Source: Actinomycetes bacterium
GTDB lineage: Bacteria; Actinomycetota; Acidimicrobiia; Acidimicrobiales; RAAP-2
Assembly: GCA_021826655.1 (NCBI GenBank)
Contig: JAKAZC010000080.1
Span: 1 to 9,950 of the forward strand
Direction of reading: 5' to 3'
DNA length: 9,950 nucleotides
This document shows positions 1 through 9,262 of the stretch, one piece after another. The notes under the pieces were generated by a model. The model did not search any database and was not told the origin of the DNA. It was given only the letters and a program-made list of their open reading frames with translations. The stretch's first letter is position 1; each line of letters begins with the position of its first letter. Made by a program: the position numbers and the translations under genes.

Positions 1-1034
1 CCTACCAGCCGCTCGGCGCGGTGCTCGCCATCATGCCCTGGAACTTCCCGCTGTGGCAGGTGGCACGCTTCATCGCCCCTGCGGTCATGGTCGGCAACGT
101 GGGACTGCTCAAGCACGCACCCAGCGTGCCCCGGACCTCCCTCCTCCTCGAGGACCTGTTCCGCCGGTCCGGCGCGCCGGACGGCCTCCTCCAGAGCCTG
201 CTCGTCGGGACCCACCAGGTGCCGGCGATCATCGCCGACGACCGGGTGGCCGCCGTCACCCTGACCGGCTCGGTGGGAGCGGGACGGGCCGTCGCCGCCC
301 AGGCGGGCGCGGTCGGCAAGAAGGTCGTCCTGGAGCTGGGCGGCAGCGACCCCTTCGTCGTGCTGCCCTCCGCCGACCTCGACCGGGCGGTGCCCGTGGC
401 CGTGCAGGCCCGGGTGCAGAACAACGGCCAGTCGTGCATCGCGGCCAAGCGGTTCATCGTCCACGCCGAGGTGGCCGAGGAGTTCACCCGCCGTTTCGTG
501 GCCGCGATGGCCGCCCTGTCGGTCGGGGATCCGTTCGATCCGGCCACCGAGGTCGGTCCACTGATCAACGCGGCCGCCGTCGACGTCATCGAGTCCCAGG
601 TCGAGGACGCCCGGTCCAAGGGGGCGACCATCCTGTGCGGTGGCGGACGCGTGGTCGGCCCCGCCGGCCCGGACCATCCCGGCTGCTTCTACGCGCCGAC
701 GGTCGTCACCGGCATCCGGCCGGGGATGCGGGTCGCCACCGAAGAGGTGTTCGGACCGGTCGCCCTGCTCTACACGGTGGCCGACGCCGACGAGGCACTG
801 GCGGTGGCCAACGACACCGAATTCGGCCTGGGGTCGAGCGTCTGGACCAACGACCCCGACGAGCAGCAGCGCTTCGTCCGCGGACTGGCCGCCGGCCAGG
901 TCTTCGTCAACGGGATGACCGCGTCGATGCCCCAGCTGCCCTTCGGCGGCATCAAGAGCTCGGGGATCGGTCGCGAGCTCGGCTCCCACGGTCTCCATGA
1001 GTTCTGCAACGCGAAGTCGGTGTGGATCGCCTGA
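1..1034 (+). CDS. gabD1: Succinate-semialdehyde dehydrogenase, GabD1/Sad-type (5' end missing)
   Basis: Predicted to oxidise succinate semialdehyde to succinate with NAD(P)+ in the cytosol, the last step of the GABA shunt or of an alternative TCA route. The gene enters from the left edge; the first complete codon is at base 3, giving 343 visible residues of a family usually about 455 long, so the N-terminal cofactor-binding part is lost. Visible residues show the MPWNFP motif (11-16, oxyanion Asn), the LLKHAP cofactor motif (35-40), the TLTGS turn (86-90), the general-base Glu in LELGGSDPF (Glu111), the nucleophile Cys in NNGQSCIAAKRF (Cys145), and EEVFGP (247-252). The C-terminus LHEFCNAKSVWIA closely resembles mycobacterial GabD1 and E. 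coli Sad as I know them. Family is near certain; substrate is inferred from that resemblance. It lies 19 bases before the cysteine desulfurase, perhaps cotranscribed without a functional link. Confidence 0.93.
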   Translation, partial: YQPLGAVLAIMPWNFPLWQVARFIAPAVMVGNVGLLKHAPSVPRTSLLLEDLFRRSGAPDGLLQSLLVGTHQVPAIIADDRVAAVTLTGSVGAGRAVAAQAGAVGKKVVLELGGSDPFVVLPSADLDRAVPVAVQARVQNNGQSCIAAKRFIVHAEVAEEFTRRFVAAMAALSVGDPFDPATEVGPLINAAAVDVIESQVEDARSKGATILCGGGRVVGPAGPDHPGCFYAPTVVTGIRPGMRVATEEVFGPVALLYTVADADEALAVANDTEFGLGSSVWTNDPDEQQRFVRGLAAGQVFVNGMTASMPQLPFGGIKSSGIGRELGSHGLHEFCNAKSVWIA

Positions 1035-1040
1035 TGATCC

Positions 1041-1071
1041 GTCGGTCCGCCCGATGACGTCGGTCCGCCCG
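1041..1071 (+). repeat. Tandem duplication (18-base period) across the desulfurase start codon
   Basis: GTCGGTCCGCCCG occurs at 1041-1053 and again at 1059-1071, separated by ATGAC, so the period is 18 bases. The start codon assigned to the cysteine desulfurase (1054-1056) sits between the copies, and the second copy encodes SVRP in the non-conserved N-terminus. The period is a multiple of three, so the reading frame is unaffected. It looks like a small slippage duplication; a role in translation is possible but unproven. Confidence 0.7.
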
Positions 1072-2238
1072 GAGTCCGGGCGGCGCAGCTATTTCGACCA
1101 CGCGGCGACCACCCCGCTGCGGCCCGAGGCGCTCGAGGCCATGCTGCCGTACCTGGCCGATGACTTCGCCAACCCGTCCGGCGCCCACGCCGAGTCCCGT
1201 CGGGCACGGATGGCCCTCGACGACGCGCGCGACCGGATCGCCGAATTGCTCGGCGTCGGCCCAGGAGACGTGGTGCTCACGTCGGGCGGCACCGAGGCCG
1301 ACGACCTCGCGGTGCAGGGAGGATGGGAGGCGGCGTGGGGGGCCGCCGCCGATGGGCCGGGCACCGTGGTGTGCGCCGCGATGGAGCACCACGCCGTGCT
1401 CGAGGCGTGCCGTGCCCTGGCCCGGGGCACCGGCGCCGACCTCCGCCTGGTTCCGAGCGATCCGGACGGCCGGGTGGACCTCGGTGCCCTGGCCGATGCG
1501 TGCACACCCGATGTCCGCCTCGTCTCGGTCATGACCGTCAACAACGAGCTCGGAACGGTCCAGCCCCTGGAGGACGTGGCCCGGGTGACCGCGGAGCGTT
1601 CGCCGGCGGCGCTCCTGCACACCGACGCCGTCCAGGCCGTGCCGTGGCTCGACACCGCCGACGTCACCGCTCCGGCCGACCTGGTGTCGGTGAGCGCCCA
1701 CAAGTTCGGCGGCCCGAAGGGAAGCGGGGCGGTGGTGCTGCGACGGGGTGCCGCGGTTCGGCCACGCATCGGCGGCGGCGGGCAGGAGCGGGGGCGCCGC
1801 AGCGGCACGCCCAACGTGGCCGGGGCCGTCGGGATGGCGACCGCGCTGGCCGCCACGGTGGCCGAGCGCGGGTCCACGGTGGCACGGGTGCGCGCCTTGC
1901 GGGACCGGCTCGCGGACGGTCTGGCCGGGCGCCTCGGGGGGGTGACGGAGTCGGGTCGGCGCGAGGACCGGGTGGCCGGCATCCTCCACCTTCGGCTCGA
2001 CGGCATCGAGTCCGAGGCCCTCGTGGTGCTGCTGGACGACGCGGGGATCGCCGCTTCGGCCGGTGCGGCCTGTTCGAGCGGGGCCGTCGAGCCGAGCCAT
2101 GTGCTGGTGTCCCTCGGCCTCGGACCGGTGGCCGCGTCGTCGGGTGTCCGGTTCTCACTGGGGGTCACCTCCACGGAGCAGGACGTGGATCATGCGCTCG
2201 ACTGCGTCCCCCCGGTCGTCGAGCGCCTGCGAAGCTAG
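1054..2238 (+). CDS. iscS: Cysteine desulfurase (IscS/NifS type)
   Basis: A PLP enzyme that takes sulfur from L-cysteine as a protein persulfide, leaving alanine, and hands it to Fe-S assembly or tRNA thiolation. The protein has 394 residues, normal for the family. It opens with YFDHAATTPLRPEA (13-26) and shows SGGTEAD (77-83), His112 in MEHHAVLE, HTDAVQ (189-194), the PLP Lys217 in SAHKFGGPKG, GGGQERGRRSGTPN (241-254), and the catalytic Cys340 in SAGAACSSGAVEPSHVL, the long mobile loop of class I enzymes. I chose the ATG at 1054 because the family motif starts 12 residues later. The in-frame ATG at 997 would overlap gabD1 by 38 bases and add 19 unconserved residues. No good ribosome binding site is visible. 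mnmA starts 4 bases after the stop, so sulfur supply to MnmA is the likely main job; a general Fe-S role is also possible. Confidence 0.95.
   Translation: MTSVRPESGRRSYFDHAATTPLRPEALEAMLPYLADDFANPSGAHAESRRARMALDDARDRIAELLGVGPGDVVLTSGGTEADDLAVQGGWEAAWGAAADGPGTVVCAAMEHHAVLEACRALARGTGADLRLVPSDPDGRVDLGALADACTPDVRLVSVMTVNNELGTVQPLEDVARVTAERSPAALLHTDAVQAVPWLDTADVTAPADLVSVSAHKFGGPKGSGAVVLRRGAAVRPRIGGGGQERGRRSGTPNVAGAVGMATALAATVAERGSTVARVRALRDRLADGLAGRLGGVTESGRREDRVAGILHLRLDGIESEALVVLLDDAGIAASAGAACSSGAVEPSHVLVSLGLGPVAASSGVRFSLGVTSTEQDVDHALDCVPPVVERLRS
1065..1083 (+). promoter_or_regulatory. Hairpin inside the first codons of the cysteine desulfurase
   Basis: CCGCCCGG (1065-1072) and CCGGGCGG (1076-1083) are perfect 8-base inverted repeats around AGT, starting nine bases after the ATG at 1054-1056. 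In RNA this is a very stable all-GC stem with a tiny loop. It could dampen translation of the desulfurase or slow polymerase leaving gabD1; no U-run follows, so it is not a classical terminator. The structure is seen directly; any function is inference. Confidence 0.4.
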
Positions 2239-2242
2239 GCAG

Positions 2243-5499
<3,257 letters not shown>

Positions 5500-5501
5500 T
5501 G

Positions 5502-5536
5502 CCGGGGCGCCCCGCCGTACGGCGGGGCGCCGCCGG
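5502..5536 (+). terminator. Strong palindromic hairpin after ligA, likely terminator
   Basis: Bases 5506-5531 form a perfect 26-base palindrome centred on GTAC, so each arm is 13 bases and nearly all G/C. CCGG at 5502-5505 can pair with CCGG at 5533-5536 past one bulged base (5532), lengthening the stem to about 17 pairs. It starts three bases after the ligA stop codon. No T-run follows, which is common for high-GC actinobacterial terminators. It most likely ends the gabD1-iscS-mnmA-ligA transcript; being symmetrical it could also be a protein-binding site. Confidence 0.65.
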
Positions 5537-5551
5537 AGGTCGGCGACCTCC
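5535..5551 (+). terminator. Second hairpin directly abutting the ligA terminator
   Basis: GGAGGTC (5535-5541) and GACCTCC (5545-5551) are perfect 7-base arms around GGC. The stem shares two bases with the preceding structure, so the two hairpins either stack in tandem or compete. No T-run follows. Probably part of a two-hairpin terminator; alternatively a 5' leader element of the kinase gene if its promoter lies upstream. Confidence 0.45.
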
Positions 5552-5621
5552 TGGCGATCCGGTCGGTGCACCCGTGGTGTCCCGCTGCCCGACCCTCCAC
5601 CTCCTGTGCCCACCCGATCGG

Positions 5622-5627
5622 TAGCCT
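5622..5627 (+). promoter_or_regulatory. Candidate -10 element of the kinase gene
   Basis: TAGCCT fits the actinobacterial TAnnnT -10 pattern and lies only 10 bases before the ATG at 5638, so transcription would start at or within a few bases of the start codon and the mRNA would be leaderless or nearly so. GGAG at 5632-5635 is just two bases from the ATG, too close for an ordinary ribosome binding site, which agrees with a leaderless start. No convincing -35 element is seen. Confidence 0.4.
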
Positions 5628-5637
5628 GAGCGGAGCC

Positions 5638-7608
5638 ATGCCGAGTCTCACCGACTCCATCGGGCGCGTCCTCGGCGACCGTTACCGACTCGTCACCGCC
5701 GTGGGCACAGGTGCGTCCGCGCACGTCTACCTGGCCGACGACGTCTCCCTCCGCCGGCAGGTGGCCATCAAGGTGCTGCACCCCGCCCTCGCCGGCGACC
5801 AGGCCTTCCTCAAGCGGTTCCGGGCCGAGGCCCGGGCGGTCGCCGCCCTCAACCACCCGAACGTCCTCCGCGTCTACGACTGGGGCGAGGAGGGGAGCGA
5901 GCCCTACCTGGTGCTCGAGTACCTGGCCGGGGGCAGCCTGCGCCAGATCTACGACACCGGCACCCTGCTCTCGCCCGAGCAGGCCGCACGCATCGGGATC
6001 GAGGCGTGCGCGGGACTCGACTACGCCCATCGCCGGGGCCTGATCCATCGGGACATCAAGCCGGCCAATCTCCTGTTCGACGCCGACGGCCGGCTGCGCA
6101 TCGCCGACTTCGGACTGGCCCGGGCGCTCGCCGAGGCGGCCTGGACCGAGCCGGACGGCGCCATCCTCGGCACGGCCCGCTACGCCGCCCCCGAGCAGGT
6201 CGAGGGTTGGGTGCTCGACGGCAAAGCCGACGTCTACGGGCTCGCGCTCGTGCTGTACGAGGGCGTCACCGGCGAGTCCCCGTTCATCGGCGACACCACC
6301 GTGGCCACGCTCATGGCCCGTCTCGGCGCCCTGCTGCCCGAGCACGAGGCCCTCGGACCGCTGGGCGAGATCCTCCTGTGGGCGGCGGCCCCGGATCCGG
6401 CCGAGCGCTACGACGCCGCCCGGCTCGGCGCCGAGCTGGCCACGCTGGCCGCCACGCTGCCCGAACCCGCGCCACTGCCCCTGGTGACCCCTGAACGCGA
6501 GGACGAGGACCCGTTCCTCCTGGCGGCGGCCATCGGGCTGACACCGGCCAGCGAGCGCCCGACCACGGTGCTGGTGCGCCCCCGTTCCGAGGCCCGGGGC
6601 GACCTGACCGAGATCGGCACCCCCGCCGCCACCGCACCCGGGGCCGACACTCCGGACGGGCCGGCCGAGCAGGCGGTCGTCCCGGACCGGGTCCGTCGGA
6701 AGTGGCCGTACGTGATCGCGCTGTGTGTGCTGGTCGCCGCCCTTGCCGGGGCCGGGGTGGCGTGGGCGGTCCGGACCCAGGTCTTCACCCCCTCCAGCCC
6801 CGTTCCGGTGCTCGAGGGGCGCACCCTGCCGGCGGCCACGGCCGCGGCCAGGACGGTCCACCTCGGCGTGCGGGTCACCGGCCGGACGACGTCGATCACC
6901 GTGCCCGCCGGCATCGTGATCAGCCAGCGGCCGACGGCCCGGTCGGGGTCCACCCGGACGACGCTCAAGCAGGGCTCCACCATCGCCGTGGTCCTGTCGA
7001 CCGGGCTCCCGCAGGTGGTCATCCCGGACCTGGCATCGTTCACCGACTGCCACGACGCGGTCCAGGCCCTGGCCGCGGTCCACCTCGTCGGGGTCTGCCC
7101 GCCGACGGCCGCGCAGTACGACTCGACGGTACCGGCCGGTGCGATCGTGGGCACCTCGCCGGTCGCCAGCGCCCCCTACGGCTCGACGATCACGGTGATC
7201 ACCTCGAAGGGGCACGCGCCGGTGGACGTGCCGTCGGTCGCCGGCCCGGCGAGCGCCTACGGGTCGGCCGCCGCCGCGCTCACCGCCGCCGGGTTCGCAC
7301 CGGTCGAGGCCAAGGCGTACTCGTCGACCGTCCCGACGGGCCAGGTCATCGGGACGGCGCCGGCCACCGGTGGAGCCCAGCCGTTCGGCTCGACGGTCAC
7401 CGTCCAGGTCTCGCTCGGTCCACAACCGGTGACCGTGCCGTCGTTGACGGGGCAGTCGCCGTCGACGGCCGCGGCCGGCCTGACCGCCCTCGGACTGGTG
7501 CCCGGCGGTCCCTACGGACCGCCGGGGGCCAAGACCGTGGTCTCCACCTCACCGGACGGGGGGACGTCGGTGCCCGTCGGGTCGACGGTGGACGTCTACA
7601 CCAAGTGA
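5638..7608 (+). CDS. PASTA-domain Ser/Thr protein kinase (PknB-like), membrane-anchored
   Basis: A transmembrane kinase of 656 residues, expected to sense cell-wall fragments or lipid II outside and phosphorylate cell-wall and division proteins inside. The kinase domain (about 15-272) has the Gly-rich loop GTGASAHV (23-30), Lys45 in VAIK, HRDIKPANLL (137-146) with catalytic Asp139, DFG (157-159), and an activation loop ending GTARYAAPEQ (178-187) with Thr170 and Thr179 as possible autophosphorylation sites. A Pro/Ala-rich juxtamembrane linker (about 275-350) and RVRRK lead into one membrane helix (about 356-378), placing the kinase inside. Outside are four PASTA repeats (about 388-455, 457-525, 527-594, 596-656). 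The ATG at 5638 precedes the kinase core by a normal distance; an in-frame ATG at 5566 would cover the promoter-like region. Unlike typical pknB it is not next to rodA, pbp or fha genes, so orthology is open. Confidence 0.95.
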   Translation: MPSLTDSIGRVLGDRYRLVTAVGTGASAHVYLADDVSLRRQVAIKVLHPALAGDQAFLKRFRAEARAVAALNHPNVLRVYDWGEEGSEPYLVLEYLAGGSLRQIYDTGTLLSPEQAARIGIEACAGLDYAHRRGLIHRDIKPANLLFDADGRLRIADFGLARALAEAAWTEPDGAILGTARYAAPEQVEGWVLDGKADVYGLALVLYEGVTGESPFIGDTTVATLMARLGALLPEHEALGPLGEILLWAAAPDPAERYDAARLGAELATLAATLPEPAPLPLVTPEREDEDPFLLAAAIGLTPASERPTTVLVRPRSEARGDLTEIGTPAATAPGADTPDGPAEQAVVPDRVRRKWPYVIALCVLVAALAGAGVAWAVRTQVFTPSSPVPVLEGRTLPAATAAARTVHLGVRVTGRTTSITVPAGIVISQRPTARSGSTRTTLKQGSTIAVVLSTGLPQVVIPDLASFTDCHDAVQALAAVHLVGVCPPTAAQYDSTVPAGAIVGTSPVASAPYGSTITVITSKGHAPVDVPSVAGPASAYGSAAAALTAAGFAPVEAKAYSSTVPTGQVIGTAPATGGAQPFGSTVTVQVSLGPQPVTVPSLTGQSPSTAAAGLTALGLVPGGPYGPPGAKTVVSTSPDGGTSVPVGSTVDVYTK

Positions 7609-7916
7609 CCAGCACCCCGCGGACGTGCGAACTGTGCGAGGCCGCCCGGATCACCGAGTGGCACCACGAGGACGACACGTGCTGGGTAGCCGACTGCGAG
7701 GTGTGCGGGGTCCCCATGGTGGTGTGGAAGCGGCACGGCAACGAACCGCCAAAGGCCGACGTCGAGCACATGCTGGCCCGACTGGGAGCGGTGGCCGACC
7801 GTGTCCTGGGCGCGGACGGATGGTCCTACGACCGCGTGATGCGCCAGATCCCGGACCACTTCCACGCCCACGCACGCGATCCCAACTGGTGGTTCCGGCG
7901 ATTCGGCCGGTCCTGA
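7605..7916 (+). CDS. Small Cys/His-rich protein, divergent HIT-like
   Basis: A 103-residue soluble protein starting at GTG 7605, which overlaps the kinase stop as GTGA, so the two are probably translationally coupled. It has CELC (8-11), a cluster WHHEDDTC (19-26), CEVC (31-34), PMVVWKRH (37-44), an amphipathic helix (about 50-70), and MRQIPDHFHAHARDP (79-93). His85-Phe-His87-Ala-His89 fits the histidine-triad pattern H-x-H-x-H followed by two residues, and the order of N-terminal CxxC, xEDD, a VxxKRH strand, a helix and a C-terminal triad parallels bacterial HIT proteins. I infer a divergent HIT-superfamily nucleotide hydrolase or transferase, perhaps zinc-binding through Cys8/Cys11. Replacement of the usual P-G-H turn by CEVCGVP is atypical. 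The alternative is a plain zinc-ribbon protein of unknown function. The gene is solid; its activity is not established. Confidence 0.85.
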   Translation: MTSTPRTCELCEAARITEWHHEDDTCWVADCEVCGVPMVVWKRHGNEPPKADVEHMLARLGAVADRVLGADGWSYDRVMRQIPDHFHAHARDPNWWFRRFGRS

Positions 7917-7926
7917 GCGCCCGGCC

Positions 7927-7933
7927 GGTGGGG
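7927..7933 (+). promoter_or_regulatory. G-rich ribosome binding site for the methyltransferase GTG start
   Basis: GGTGGGG lies five bases before the GTG at 7939, good Shine-Dalgarno-like spacing. It supports the GTG start, which immediately yields the conserved N-terminus IKYLGSKRRL. Confidence 0.4.
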
Positions 7934-7938
7934 CACGG

Positions 7939-9045
7939 GTGATCAAGTACCTGGGATCGAAGCGCCGCCTGGTGCCCGCCCTGTTGGCGCTGGCCGCCGC
8001 GTCCGGGGCGCGGACGGGTCTCGACCTGTTCTGCGGCACCACCCGGGTGTCCCAGGCCTTCAAGGGTCTGGGGCTCGAGATCACGGCGGTCGACTCGGCC
8101 CGGTGCGCCCACGTCCTGGCGCAGTGCTACGTGGCCACCGATCCCGACGCCACCCCGGGATTCCGGGCGGAGGTGGCCGAGGCGGTGGACCGGCTGAACG
8201 CGGTTCCGGGAGCGCCCGGCTACGTCACCGAGACCTTCTGCACCGACGCCCGCTACTTCCGTCCGGCCAACGGCGCCCGCATCGACGCCGTGCGCGACGT
8301 AATCGAGGCGGAGTACGCCGGGAGCCCGTTGTGGCCGGTCCTCCTCACCGGCCTCCTCGAGGCGGCCGACCGGGTCGACTCGACGACGGGCCTCCAGATG
8401 GCCTACCTGAAGCGGTGGGCCCCGCGGGCCGACCACCCGCTCGTCCTGCGGGTCCCCGCACTGCTGGCCGGACCCGGACGCGCCGTCCGGGGCGACGCCC
8501 GGTCCCTCGTCGGGACGTCGGCCCTGCCCGACGTCGACCTGGCCTATCTCGACCCGCCCTACAACCAGCACCGCTACGACTCGAACTACCACGTCTGGGA
8601 GACCCTGGTGGCGTGGGACGCCCCCGACCATTACGGGGTCGCCTGCAAGCGGTCGGAGCTGCGCGATCCGGCCACCAAGAGCGCCTTCAACGGGAAGCGC
8701 ACCATGCCGGCGGCCCTGGCCGACGTGGTCGCGCGGGTGGCGGCCGACGTGGTCGTGCTGTCCTACAACAACGAGTCGTGGCTGACCTTCGACGAGATGC
8801 ACGACCTGTGCGCGGCCCGGGGTCACGTGGAGGTGCTGGCCTTCGACTCGGCCCGGTACGTCGGCGCCCGGATCGGCATCCACGACCCCTCGGGTCGCCG
8901 GGTGGGCACGGTCTCCCACACCCGCAACACCGAGTACGTGGTGGTGTGCGGGCCCCGCCCCCGGGTGCGGGCCATGGCGTCCGCGGCGGTGTCGGCCGGG
9001 CTGGGGACACGGGTCGACCGGCCGGTCCCGGTGGCCGTCGGCTGA
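7939..9045 (+). CDS. Adenine-specific DNA methyltransferase (D12 class, COG3392-like)
   Basis: Predicted to move a methyl group from S-adenosylmethionine to N6 of adenine in a specific DNA site. The 368 residues show the alpha-class order: motif X at the N-terminus (IKYLGSKRRLVPALL, 2-16), SAM-binding motif I (LDLFCGTTRVSQAFK, 28-42), the acidic end of strand 2 (TAVDSA, 49-54), a central stretch that would hold target recognition, then catalytic motif IV DPPY (205-208) in LAYLDPPYNQHRYDSNYHVWETL. YGVACKR (232-238) and VVVLSYNNESWL (271-282) continue the family pattern. The GTG start puts motif X at the extreme N-terminus, and GGTGGGG precedes it. It begins 22 bases after the HIT-like gene, so it may share the kinase transcript. 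No restriction endonuclease, mismatch endonuclease or specificity subunit is present, suggesting a solitary methylase with a regulatory or protective role. The target sequence cannot be read from the protein. Confidence 0.92.
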   Translation: MIKYLGSKRRLVPALLALAAASGARTGLDLFCGTTRVSQAFKGLGLEITAVDSARCAHVLAQCYVATDPDATPGFRAEVAEAVDRLNAVPGAPGYVTETFCTDARYFRPANGARIDAVRDVIEAEYAGSPLWPVLLTGLLEAADRVDSTTGLQMAYLKRWAPRADHPLVLRVPALLAGPGRAVRGDARSLVGTSALPDVDLAYLDPPYNQHRYDSNYHVWETLVAWDAPDHYGVACKRSELRDPATKSAFNGKRTMPAALADVVARVAADVVVLSYNNESWLTFDEMHDLCAARGHVEVLAFDSARYVGARIGIHDPSGRRVGTVSHTRNTEYVVVCGPRPRVRAMASAAVSAGLGTRVDRPVPVAVG

Positions 9046-9068
9046 TCCACCACGGCCGTCGCCACGAT

Positions 9069-9085
9069 CGGGGCACGGGTCCCCG
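9069..9085 (+). terminator. Weak hairpin after the methyltransferase
   Basis: CGGGG (9069-9073) can pair with CCCCG (9081-9085) around a seven-base loop, 23 bases after the methyltransferase stop. CCCC (9081-9084) can instead pair with GGGG (9088-9091). Short stems and no T-run make this a weak terminator candidate only. Confidence 0.25.
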
Positions 9086-9102
9086 GTGGGGTGGTGACCG
9101 GC

Positions 9103-9132
9103 TTGACCGGGGCGGCGGCGCGATGGGAACGT
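9103..9132 (+). promoter_or_regulatory. Possible promoter upstream of the SDR gene
   Basis: TTGACC (9103-9108) is a good -35 hexamer. With an 18-base spacer the -10 position reads GAACGT (9127-9132), which keeps only the second A and final T of TAnnnT. This would give a leader of about 120 bases containing the inverted repeats described separately. Low confidence because the -10 is poor. Confidence 0.25.
9121..9130 (+). repeat. First copy of a 10-base direct repeat; second copy covers the SDR start
   Basis: CGATGGGAAC at 9121-9130 recurs exactly at 9261-9270, 140 bases downstream, where it contains the SDR start codon and its next codon. The ATG in the first copy is in a different reading frame from the SDR. 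May be chance. Confidence 0.35.
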
Positions 9133-9155
9133 GGGTGGGTTGCGTCCCCCACCGC

Positions 9156-9170
9156 CGACCGGACCGGTCG
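9156..9170. promoter_or_regulatory. Inverted repeat, possible operator (copy 1)
   Basis: CGACCG (9156-9161) and CGGTCG (9165-9170) are perfect arms around GAC. The left side extends to GCCGACCGG (9154-9162), identical to the left half of the inverted repeat at 9224-9240. Possible binding site for a dimeric regulator of the downstream SDR gene. Confidence 0.35.
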
Positions 9171-9180
9171 CACGCGTGCG
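9169..9180. promoter_or_regulatory. 12-base perfect palindrome next to the first inverted repeat
   Basis: CGCACGCGTGCG reads the same on both strands and shares its first two bases with the end of the inverted repeat at 9156-9170. The pair gives a dense symmetrical block about 85-105 bases before the SDR start. Function inferred only from position and symmetry. Confidence 0.3.
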
Positions 9181-9223
9181 GACGCCTGCACACCGTGGCG
9201 CGCCGAGCGGCGCACACACCGAT

Positions 9224-9240
9224 GCCGACCGGTGGTCGGC
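9224..9240. promoter_or_regulatory. Inverted repeat, possible operator (copy 2), just before the SDR start
   Basis: GCCGACC (9224-9230) and GGTCGGC (9234-9240) are perfect 7-base arms around GGT, ending 22 bases before the SDR ATG. The left arm with its flank, GCCGACCGG, repeats the left half of the site at 9156-9170 seventy bases upstream. It could be a second operator for the same regulator or a leader hairpin close to the ribosome binding region. Confidence 0.4.
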
Positions 9241-9262
9241 CGACACGAGAGAAGCTGAGCCG

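Noticed and set aside
997..1053. An upstream in-frame ATG at 997 for the cysteine desulfurase.
   Set aside because: It would place 19 unconserved residues inside the conserved C-terminus coding region of gabD1; the ATG at 1054 gives the usual N-terminus.
5566..5637. An upstream in-frame ATG at 5566 extending the kinase by 24 residues.
   Set aside because: The extension is unlike kinase N-termini and would overlay the TAnnnT promoter element; ATG 5638 gives the normal lead-in to the Gly-rich loop.
5638..9045. Kinase, small Cys/His protein and methyltransferase considered as a BREX-, DISARM- or Pgl-type phage defence system.
   Set aside because: The kinase is a PASTA cell-wall sensor rather than a PglW-like protein, and no PglZ, helicase, ATPase, nuclease or specificity protein is present.
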